From assembly GCA_963576475.1 (NCBI GenBank), contig OY754989.1:24566031-24630030 (forward strand): a stretch of 64,000 nt of DNA. Direction: 5' to 3'. Made by a program: the position numbers and the translations under genes. This document shows, piece by piece, positions 55,430 through 64,000 of the stretch (position 1 is the stretch's first letter; every line of letters begins with the position of its first letter). The notes below the pieces were generated by a model. It saw only the letters and a program-made list of their open reading frames with translations. It was not told the origin of the DNA and ran no database searches. This DNA comes from Molanna angustata (taxonomy: Eukaryota; Arthropoda; Insecta; Trichoptera; Molannidae).

Positions 55430-57215
55430 TTATATTAACTCAATACTTTTTTATATAACTATGTATTCAGTAATATTTTTCTGAATAACTATTTTTATTT
55501 ATTTATATAATTTATGTACATTTGTACAAAGGCAAGTTTATTGCCATAAGGCAATTTCTTCCAACCAACCCGAGCAACGTGAAGTCTCTTAGTTAAATTG
55601 GTACAGTACTAATGAAGTGAGAAATAAATTGATAAAAAATAACATAAAAGAGTAAGAAATATAAAAAAAAAATACAAACTATGTTTTCACTCAATATTTT
55701 TCTATCTAACTATGTATTCACTCAATATTATTCTGTATGACTATATATTCACTCAATATTATTCTGTATGACTATATATTCACTCAATATTTTTCTGTAT
55801 GACTATGTATTCACTCAATATTTTCTGTATAACTATGTATTCAATAAATATTTTTCTGTATAATTACGTATTCACTAATATTTTGCTATGTAACTACATA
55901 TGTATTCATTCAAGATTTTTCTGTATAACTACGTATTCACTAATATTTTTGTGTGTAACTATGTATTCATTCAAGATTTTTCTGTATAACTACATATTCA
56001 CTAATGTTTTTCTGTATATTTAACTATGTATTCACTCAATATTTTTTTTATATAACCATGTATTCACTAATATTTTTCTGCAAAATTATGTATTCATTCA
56101 CGATTTTTCCATATGACTATGTATTCACTTAATATTTTTCTGCGTAAATACGTATTCACTAATATTTTTCTATATCACTGTATTCACTCAATATTTTTCT
56201 ATATAACTACGTATTCACTCAACATTTTTCTGTATAACTATGTATTCACTAAATATTTTTCTATGTAACTACGTGTTTATTCAATATTTATCTGTATAAC
56301 TATGTATTCACTCAATATTTTTCTGTATAACTATGTATTCACTCAATATTTTTCCATATAACTATGTAGGTATTAGCTATTAGCTCATATTTTTATTGAA
56401 TAACTAAGTATTCACTCAATATTTTTCTGTATAATATTTTTCCGAATATTTTTCCGTACTCAATATTTTTTTGTATAACTAAGTATTTACTCAATATTTT
56501 TCTGTATAACTATTTATTCACTCAACATTTTTCTGTATAGCTATGTTATTCACTAAATATTTTTCTATGTAACTACGTGTTCACTCAATATTTATCTGTA
56601 TAACTATGTATTCACTCAATATTTTTCCATATAACTATGTATTAGCTATTAGCTCATATTTTTTTTGTATAACTAAGTATTCACTCAATATTTTTCTGTA
56701 TAACTATGTATTCACTCAATATTTTTCCATATAACTATGTAGGTATTAGCTATTAGCTCATATTTTTATTGAATAACTAAGTATTCACTCAATATTTTTC
56801 TGTATAATATTTTTCCGAATATTTTTCCGTACTCAATATTTTTTTGTATAACTAAGTATTTACTCAATATTTTTCTGTATAACTATTTATTCACTCAACA
56901 TTTTTCTGTATAGCTATGTTATTCACTAAATATTTTTCTATGTAACTACGTGTTCACTCAATATTTATCTGTATAACTATGTATTCACTCAATATTTTTC
57001 CATATAACTATGTATTAGCTATTAGCTCATATTTTTTTTGTATAACTAAGTATTCACTCAATATTTTTCTGTATAACTATGTATTCACTCAATATTTTTC
57101 CATATAACCATGTATTAGCTATTAGCTCATATTTTTTTGTATAACTAAGTATTTACTCAATATTTTTCTGTATAACTATGTATTCACTCAATTTTATTCT
57201 TTATAACTATGTTAA
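55430..57215. repeat. AT-rich minisatellite, about 31-38-bp unit, interrupted once
   Basis: The unit ctcaatatttttctgtataa + ctatgtattca repeats with length variation across 1.8 kb. A LINE 3' tail (55495-55690) interrupts it. A composite block with gtaggtattagctattagct and ttttccgaatatttttccg recurs 373 bp apart (56368 and 56741), so a higher-order duplication exists. A 74-codon frame near 55800 is a repeat artefact. Confidence 0.9.
55495..55690 (-). mobile_element. CR1-like LINE 3' tail in the minisatellite
   Basis: tttatttatttatataattt, aaggcaagtttattgccata and aggcaatttcttccaacc match the 3' UTR of the 33.4- and 40.3-kb copies. Confidence 0.7.
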
Positions 57216-57244
57216 CCAGATTTTTTCCTCCGTTTTTATTTTAT

Positions 57245-57945
57245 TTTATATTTTTGCTGCTATTGAAGACATAAAGAGTCGCGGGCCTCCAGTTGGCCGC
57301 CTCTCCCGTTAATCATTATCGCTACACTAATAGTTTGGATCAAGATCCAGAGATGGCGTGTCGATATTATGACTCAATTAATGTACATTCACCAACATGC
57401 ATACAACACTGTAATTCACAAATATCAACTAAACGCTTCGAATTAAATTTAGATTTACCTAATTATTTATTTATAATACGTACGTATGATGAATTTAAAA
57501 TTTTAATTATAGAGATGAAGACATCGGGGCGGACTGAATTGTTGAACAATAATGAAATTCATAAATGTAACTATTATTGTTATTATATTGTTTATAATTA
57601 GATAAACCATTCATTCATACATTAACTATGTGTCTATTGTCAGTGTTTGTTTGCGTAATCACATAAGATCATGACATAATTTGGACGAAATTGATTATTA
57701 TTTTAAATGAACGCAAACAAAATACTATATTAGAGTTAACAGTGTATATATTTCTCATTATTGTATTTTATATTGACACGTAAAACAATAATTGTGAATT
57801 GTTATGATTTCAAAATTTCTATATACCGATTTTTTTCAACATATTGTAAGGCATAACATGTAGATATATTATGTTAACACATTATTGAGTCTGGCGATCG
57901 GTTCACTTTGCTCAACCCCAAATAGCGAATCAGCGTGATGGTATT
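57245..57945 (+). other. Possible short exon or gene fragment, and spacer
   Basis: After a T-rich tract, 57255-57310 is G+C-rich (gagtcgcgggcctccagttg) and one frame reads FAAIEDIKSRGPPVGRLSR-stop. A second frame (57293-57601) is open for 102 codons but its later part is AT-rich and compositionally spacer-like. No domain recognised. It could be an alternative last exon of the gene suggested at 17103 and 55166, or part of a lost transposon. Confidence 0.3.
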
Positions 57946-57947
57946 TA

Positions 57948-58065
57948 TTTATTATTTATTTAACTTTAATCACACCATATTTATAATGACAACAATAAGT
58001 AGATTACTGTTGCCCAACTAGGAAATCCTGTTCTAGGGCTAGCAGTTTACAATTTTTATTGACAA
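57948..58065 (-). mobile_element. LINE 3' tail fragment
   Basis: tatttatttattatttattt (tail in minus orientation), gcccaactaggaaatcctgt, tctagggctagcagtttaca; reverse complement of 11012-11090. Confidence 0.6.
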
Positions 58066-58069
58066 TTAT

Positions 58070-58290
58070 ATGCAATTATGAACCAGGTGATTGTTCCCGT
58101 TCCACACTAAATATGTACACAATCTCAACTTTCTGCACTCACAATCATTACCTCAACAATTATATGGGTTCACACAAAACAGATGAACCAGGTCCCAATG
58201 TCCGCCATAATACCTGTCATAAATCCAATCTCTGACGCGATTTTTATTTCAGAACCATAGAAAGAGACTAGTTAACTATGTTGGTGTAGT
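58070..58290. other. Spacer
   Basis: Nothing recognised. Confidence 0.35.
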
Positions 58291-58293
58291 TAA

Positions 58294-59323
58294 TCCAACT
58301 GTCGATTTGTTCAGGAGAACTTTGTTCTCTTAACATATCGACAATGTATCAAGCCAGAATACGCGAGAATTGTATGGAGAGGTCTACTTTTTTCACGGCT
58401 TTTCCAACTTTGAAGTCAAAAAACACCAACTTAGAGGCTTCGCAGCATATATGTTCCATACACGGATTTACTCAGAATTCGGAGTAGAACATTTCGTGTG
58501 TCTGTGTGTGTGTCTGTGTGTGTGTGTGTCTGTGTGTGTGTGTGTCTGTGTGTCCGTCCCCCCCTTATAACTTTTGATCCGCTCAATTTACAGAGCCTAA
58601 AATTTCAGAATATATAAACAGTTACAGGACTACAAAACTTTTATACTCGGAATTTTGAATTTTTGTTTCAGTCAGGGGTTATCAACTTTTGAATTTTTAT
58701 TTTATTTTTCCATATATCTCAGAAACCATAAACGCTAGAACGCTGAAAATTGGTACAAACATAGACAAATACAAAATCTCAAATTAGTTTTTTCAAAAAA
58801 ATTCCAGGGTTTCTCAAACATTTTTTATTAAGAAAAGTATTTTTTTTTTTTATAAATTTATGAGTTTAACTGCTTATACTGTAATTTTTTTTTAAAATAT
58901 CGAAAAAAGCCGAAACACCCCAACTAGATAATTTAATTTTCTATAAAAAATATTAGCATTGTAGTAGAAGATCCCAATTTTTTTTTAACAATTTTTTTAA
59001 AAATTGAATTTAGTGACGACATCGCTTCATACATTTTGTATGGCAGTCGCCTATACACAATATGTAAGAAGACTTAATAGTTTGATACTTCATCTCCAAA
59101 CATACATACATACCATCATGCTATTTGCATATTCTGGGTAGGAAAAAGGATCTTCCTCCATACTATCCTATCTTGACATACATACCTACAATGTTGTATA
59201 GAAAACAAAATATCTGAAAATATTCAATAATTTGTATCTATGGGTTTATAGTTTGGTACATATTCTTCAACTATACATACTATCGCTATCGACAGTTGGA
59301 TCTCATGTGTTACATGCAACTAG
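58294..59323 (+). mobile_element. Non-autonomous Helitron-like element, reference copy (1030 bp)
   Basis: The 5' end is A|TCCAACTGTCGATTTG and the 3' end is ACATGCAACTAG|T. Helitrons start TC, end CTRR (here CTAG) after a short hairpin (here CATGT-gtt-ACATG), and insert between A and T without duplication; all of these are seen. TCCAACTGTCGA near the start is mirrored by TCGACAGTTGGA about 25 bases before the end, a subterminal inverted repeat. A (tg)n/ctgtg microsatellite lies at 58498-58555. No Rep or helicase frame, so it needs an autonomous partner. The 32.3-kb copy is nearly identical in reverse, implying recent activity. Confidence 0.8.
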
Positions 59324-59454
59324 TATGAATCATATGCTTCCCAAATCAATGTATGTATATATTATGTACCTATGTATGTATGTCCATTTTCCTATTTTTG
59401 AACATTTGCATTATTTTCCAAGCATTTTAATCTTTTATTTTTCTTATTATTATA

Positions 59455-60000
59455 TTTTTACATTTTTACTCCTCATGCACTAACCCAAGGGGATATAGTG
59501 AGGAGTTACGATTTCGCAATTTATATGGTTATTTTTTTATTGCAGATTATCAACTAGTATCATGCTGGGATTGTATTCTGAAAGTTTCATCACAGTGTAT
59601 CTGTGTGTGTGTTTGCTGTGTACTATGTACGGCGTGTTTATTTTACTTTATCGATTATAGACTAAAGTACTCATTCAATTATTTTCAAATTTTACAAATT
59701 TGTATATCTGATACTCGCTTAGACCCCATTAGATTTTGAAGGATATCTGAATAGTGCTTCTCAATTTTTTTAAACATCAAATATTTTCAAGTGACCCCGG
59801 AAACTTGAAATATGAAATTTTTATTTTCAAATTGGTAAAAAGACACATCATTTTCATAAAATGGCATTTAAGAATAATCAAGTTTTCATAATAAAATATT
59901 TAAATAAAATAATAATTGAACAAACTCATTTCATGAAAATGCTGAGTGACTTGTTAATGAGGATTTTAGCGTTTGCCACAACCCATTCGTTTTTGTAATG
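59455..60000. repeat. Dispersed repeat DR1, longest copy
   Basis: Starts actcctcatgcactaaccc, caaggggatatagtgaggag, then ttattgcagattatcaacta, gtatcatgctgggattg, gtactatgtacggcgtg, gattatagactaaagtact, cttagaccccattagatttt and ttgccacaacccattcg. Confidence 0.78.
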
Positions 60001-60118
60001 TTTTTAATACTTGCTACAAATGTACTTACTAGTGTGGTTGACTGGTAGAAATTGTCTACGGGCAATAAGTCCACCAATATTTATAAAATATTTTTGCATA
60101 AATACGTACATTAGTATT
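60000..60118 (+). mobile_element. CR1-like LINE 3' tail
   Basis: gtggttgactggtagaaatt, gtctacgggcaataagtcc, then AT-rich tail; matches 39315-39370. Confidence 0.6.
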
Positions 60119-60238
60119 ATATTGTGTTTTTCGATCGTTCTCCCCGTATGATCAAACGTGTTCACTTTAATTACATTGATATTTTTATTAATTACTACCC
60201 AGTGTCCTCATTTACTATCCCTGTCATAATTTGTAGAT

Positions 60239-61190
60239 GGGTGGTGGCAGAGCGGTTAGAGCGCTGTGTTAGTAATCCAGTGGTCGCGAGTTCGAATCCA
60301 GCCTCGACCGATTTCATTCACATCTTTGTTAAGTTTAGGGATTGTATGATTCTTCTTCTTCTTCTTGTTAGCATACTCCCGTCCACTCCTGGACGAAGGC
60401 CTCCTCCATTTCTCTCCACTTTGCTCTGTCTTGAGCTGCCTGCATCCAGTTTATACCAGCATATCTTACAATGTCGTCTCTCCATCGCAATGGTGGCCTC
60501 CCCACGCTCCTGGTTGCTGCTCTTGGTCTCCATGTTATGACTCTTTTTGGCCAACTGTCATCTGAGCTTCTGGCCACGTGACCTGCCCACCGCCATTTTA
60601 GAGTTGCTATACGTTTGGCGACATCTATAATTCTTGTTTGTTGCCTAATTATTTCATTCCGCACTCTATCTCTCAAGGTTATACCCAACATGGCTCTTTC
60701 CATGGCTCTTTGAGTAATCCTTATTTTTTCCATGCTTCGTTTGGTCAGTGTCGCAGTCTCTAAGCCATATGTTGCTACTGGTGATATGCACGTTTCGTAT
60801 ACTTTCCGCTTAAGGTTTATGGGTATTTTGCGGTTTTTAAGTATATGACCCATTTTCCCAAAGGCTGCCCAGCTTAGTCCAATTCTTCTTTGGACTTCAG
60901 CAGTTTGGTTTTCTTTGCCCAATTGTATGGTGTGCCCCAAATATACATAGTGTTTTACATTTTCAATTTGGTTGCCGTCCACCATAATTTGAGAGCCTTC
61001 TGTGCCCATCACCTTCGTTTTTGCCAGATTCATACAGAGGCCTACCTTCTTAGATGCTTCATTCATTTCTTGGAGCATTCTAGCCAGTTCCTCAGGCTCA
61101 CTACTCAGGATTATAATATCATCATTGTATGATTATGAATATAATATACGTGTGTCAAGGAAAGAATCATTCTTTTTTAAATAAAAAAAA
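60239..61190 (+). mobile_element. tRNA-derived SINE, family B, fifth copy, split by an RTE
   Basis: Head at 60239-60310 (gggtggtggcagagcgg, tgttagtaatccagtggtcg, gcgagttcgaatccagcctc) and body to 60351. The tail part resumes at 61135 with atgaatataatatacgtg and gtcaaggaaagaatcattc, then an A-rich end. About 770 bp of RTE sequence separates the halves. Confidence 0.7.
60341..61134 (-). mobile_element. RTE-like LINE, 5'-truncated, intact frame, 11-bp target duplication
   Basis: Target duplication attgtatgatt at 60341-60351 and 61124-61134. The minus strand is open without a stop from the truncation point to TAA at 60368. It reads NDDIIILSSEPEELA (remnant of the catalytic [FY]xDD box), CMNLAKTKVMGTEGS, VKHYVYLGHTIQLGKENQTA, YETCISPVATYGLETATLTK, RWAGHVARSSDDSWPKRVI, VGRPPLRWRDDIVRYAG and a C-terminal FVQEWTGVC. 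A gaagaagaa tail follows. Lack of stops suggests a young insertion; truncation makes it immobile. Confidence 0.92.
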
Positions 61191-61194
61191 TAAT

Positions 61195-62165
61195 TGTGTT
61201 ACATTTTCTGGTATTTAAGTGGAGTATTTAATGTATTTAATGTATTGTAATATATTTATGTGGGTAATTAATTGTCTTATTTAATGTGTTTTGTAATTAT
61301 TGTAAGTGTTTGTAACCGTAAATAAATAAATAATATAGGTAAGTATTTAGAATTGCATGTTTTTTCTTTTCTTTTAATATTGTGTATATTATTGTTTTTT
61401 TTATTTATCATGATGAAAATAATGATTCATTTTCGGTTTTTATAAAAATCCCCTCAAAGCACGAATACAAACTCTTTTTGTGGGGTAATATAAATAAAAT
61501 ATTTTGTGTATATTATATAAGTATGTATATTTGTAAATTGATTTATTATTATAAATATAAAGAAATAAATTAAACATATCATACATCGTCTTATTACAAT
61601 TTTTTTTTATCTTTTCTATATAATACAATCCTTAAAAATGATTAATTTCGTAAATTTATTTTAACTAATTATTACACATATTTTTTCTGAATTTTATGTA
61701 AAATATTTTATTTTATGATTAATGTAAGAAAAGAAATAAAAATATGTTTTTTATGAATGTCTCAGTTAGTTCTTTATTAATGTTATGACTACTGCCATCG
61801 TGCGCCACATGTAGAAAGCTCTTGAAGCGACATTGTATTACAGTTAACGTTTTTGTCAAAGTTTCAGCTATCGCTCGAAAGATGGCAGTAATAAAAATGT
61901 ATATTTTTGTTCTTTTAATTGTGTTAATATTATTTGGTATCACGATATAAATCGCAAAACTACGGACGTTGACACGAATATTACGGACAACGATTTTGAA
62001 TAAGATAGTACGAGACAGATATACTTCGATGCTTTCCATTACATTGTTTTCCCATAATTATTATTGAGTAGGTACCTGACCAATAAAATATTTTCATACT
62101 ATACAGAATGTATCAGTTTGATTAATTTTTTCATCAAAAATACAAATTAAATAATATTTATTTTT
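61195..62165. other. AT-rich spacer
   Basis: Frames at 61382-61628 (either strand) and 61719-62039 have no domain and AT-driven Ile/Tyr/Asn/Lys composition. No repeat match. Confidence 0.4.
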
Positions 62166-62169
62166 ACTT

Positions 62170-62370
62170 CTGTGAACATATATATCTGACGAGTGCTTCT
62201 CAATTTTTTTCATCTGTAAAATATTTCAAAGTGACTCCAAGCTCAGGAAACTTAAAATTTGATATTTTTATTTTCAAATTGCTAAAAAGCCACATCACTT
62301 TCACAAAATGGCATTGAAGAATTTTCAAGTTTTGATTATAAAATATTAAATAAAAAATAATTTAACAAAG
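62170..62370. repeat. Dispersed repeat DR1, short copy
   Basis: acgagtgcttctcaattttt, atatttcaaagtgactcc, caggaaacttaaaatttgat, catcactttcacaaaatgg. Confidence 0.65.
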
Positions 62371-62389
62371 TATATATCGATAGAGTCCA

Positions 62390-62502
62390 GCCTAGAGAGG
62401 TAATATTAGCGTGAGAAATGAATATAAACAAATTTATTCTCTCCTGGGGATCGAACCCAGGACGCCCGCACAGAAGCTGACCAACTGTGTCACGGCGGTC
62501 AG
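62390..62502 (-). mobile_element. tRNA-derived SINE head, third family
   Basis: On the minus strand: ctgaccgccgtgacacagtt (A-box region), gtgcgggcgtcctgggttcg and ttcgatccccaggagagaa (B-box). The first stem does not pair with the end as in a tRNA, and the downstream part is AT-rich. It is unlike families A and B. Confidence 0.65.
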
Positions 62503-62509
62503 TATTTTG

Positions 62510-64000
62510 CATACGATAAGAAGTACTTTTATTAATTTCTTTTGACAATAACAACGTGAAGAAAAGAGCGTCCCCATTTTTTCTTTAATTTAATTGTTTT
62601 TATATTAAAATGTTCCAAATCAGTTGGTAACTGCTTAGTTTTTTTAATTATAATAATACATATTTTCTTCATTACGGCGATGGTCGATTTACTAATGATA
62701 TTATTAATAATAATTAAGCACTACAAATAATAACACTCAATTATTATTATTACCATTATACACTTCCTCAAAAGAATTAGCAGATCAATGTGTAAATTGT
62801 AATTTATTTAATGCAACAAAATAAAATGCAACAAACGCATCATCAAGCTTTCAATTGGGAATAGTTCACCCATCCAGATACTTAACATATCAAAGGATTA
62901 GGCTCTGAGGAGGTCTCTATACTACCTATCAACCCTACTGATTCCCGAATATTAACGTTTAAAAAATCTTTAACGATTCTACATGTATTCATTATTATTA
63001 TTTGCATTTTTATTATTTAATTTTTCGGTAAATCTTAAATTTCTAATTTACGGCTTAACGATTTTGGAATAATGCCAGTGGCTGAAATAATGAACGGTAC
63101 CTAATATTATTATTTTACGAGAATGCCAAAGTCTTTTAATCTCGTTACCTAAAGCGGTGCATTTTCAAATTTTTTCATCAAAAGATTTTACAATATTAGG
63201 TACTAGAATTTGGAATAGCCTCGTCGCAAATATATGTTATTTTTTTAAATTTTATAATGTATTATTATATCGGGTCTGTTATGTTGAATTGAGCGGTCAG
63301 TTAATATTGTTTTATCGTAATAAATCGAAATATTATTTTAAAAATAAAATTGGTTCATATTCATAATATGGTTTTATGTTTAGAACGTCAATTATTTCAT
63401 ATATATTCTTCATTTTATTATTTTCTTTACATTTTGTTTGTTTTTTGTCATTTTCAAAGATTTCTTTGCGTCGAATTATCAAAAAGTGTTTAAATTTCGC
63501 TTTGATGTTTTCGTGTGTATGGCGTATTGTCAAATTCTACGTATTTTGTAAAGTTCAAACAATAATTTTGATATCGTGTAGGAATCTAAGTACTTTGAGT
63601 TCATTAATAAAAAAATCTACGAAATATTATATAAATTATACCACACTTTTAGGTACTTATAATTTATTTTTTAACATTATCTCTCACATTAGTATCATGT
63701 AGTTAGTGAACAAGGTGATTCGTCATAATAATTTCGTTCAAGGAAATGACATGTTGGTGTGCAAAAAAGCATTTGACAATGACAAACGTAATATTTGAAT
63801 GTATGATGCATTATATTTATCTATACTTATTTTTAATGTAAATTCTCAACGTATGTTCACATCTTATATATTATATTTCTACCTAAATAGGTACAATGAG
63901 TTAGTGCGAGTCTTGTGAAATATATTTCTGACTTGTGAAATAGTTGTGACATGTGAAATCACATTTATTTTTCAAATTTGGATATTAAGGGGGGGACTGC
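62510..64000. other. AT-rich end of window
   Basis: Short frames (69, 66 and 108 codons) show only Phe/Ile/Lys/Asn-rich composition. No transposon, RNA gene or exon signal found. The last bases (ggatattaagggggggactgc) run off the window. Confidence 0.45.

Overview
The window is eukaryotic, AT-rich and almost entirely repetitive. Reverse-transcriptase fossils of several non-LTR families, tRNA-derived SINEs, Helitron-like elements, a mariner fossil, foldback elements and interspersed short 'taggtacctac'-type strings point to an insect, most likely a moth or butterfly. That is an inference from repeat style; no host protein was recognised well enough to name a species. There are no operons, no rRNA, no convincing functional tRNA gene and no CRISPR array.

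Layout. Positions 1-5944 and 9858-11013 are one satellite array with a 148/151-bp monomer. It is split by a 3.9-kb LTR retrotransposon on the minus strand (5945-9857) that has near-identical 693-bp LTRs, a tRNA-Trp-like primer site, a polypurine tract and a 5-bp target duplication, but no gag-pol. From 11 to 17 kb come SINE, LINE, foldback and mariner debris. One plausible host exon lies at 17103-17244. Positions 17.7-21.1 kb hold a 55-bp minisatellite, a large inverted-repeat element and 143 uninterrupted AT dinucleotides. From 22 to 41 kb there are many 5'-truncated LINE copies on both strands (RTE-like and jockey/CR1-like), SINEs, hairpins and a 1-kb Helitron-like element. From 42 to 53 kb there are a 64-bp minisatellite, more Helitron-like copies, two CAAGAC-hexamer elements and foldback elements. 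A second candidate exon lies at 55166-55381, followed by a 1.8-kb minisatellite, another 1-kb Helitron-like copy, and a SINE split by a young RTE-like insertion with an 11-bp target duplication. Positions 62.5-64 kb are AT-rich with nothing recognised.

If the two candidate exons, both on the plus strand, belong to one host gene, most of this window is a roughly 38-kb intron filled with transposons. The sequence cannot prove this. The instructive part is the nesting order: LTR element into satellite, SINE into foldback element, SINE into Helitron, RTE into SINE, and LINE plus SINE plus foldback into a 154-bp tandem repeat. I found no novel multi-gene system. The best leads are the partial similarity between the satellite monomer and the LTR, the 2361-bp higher-order repeat, the CAAGAC-hexamer elements, and the orphan exons.
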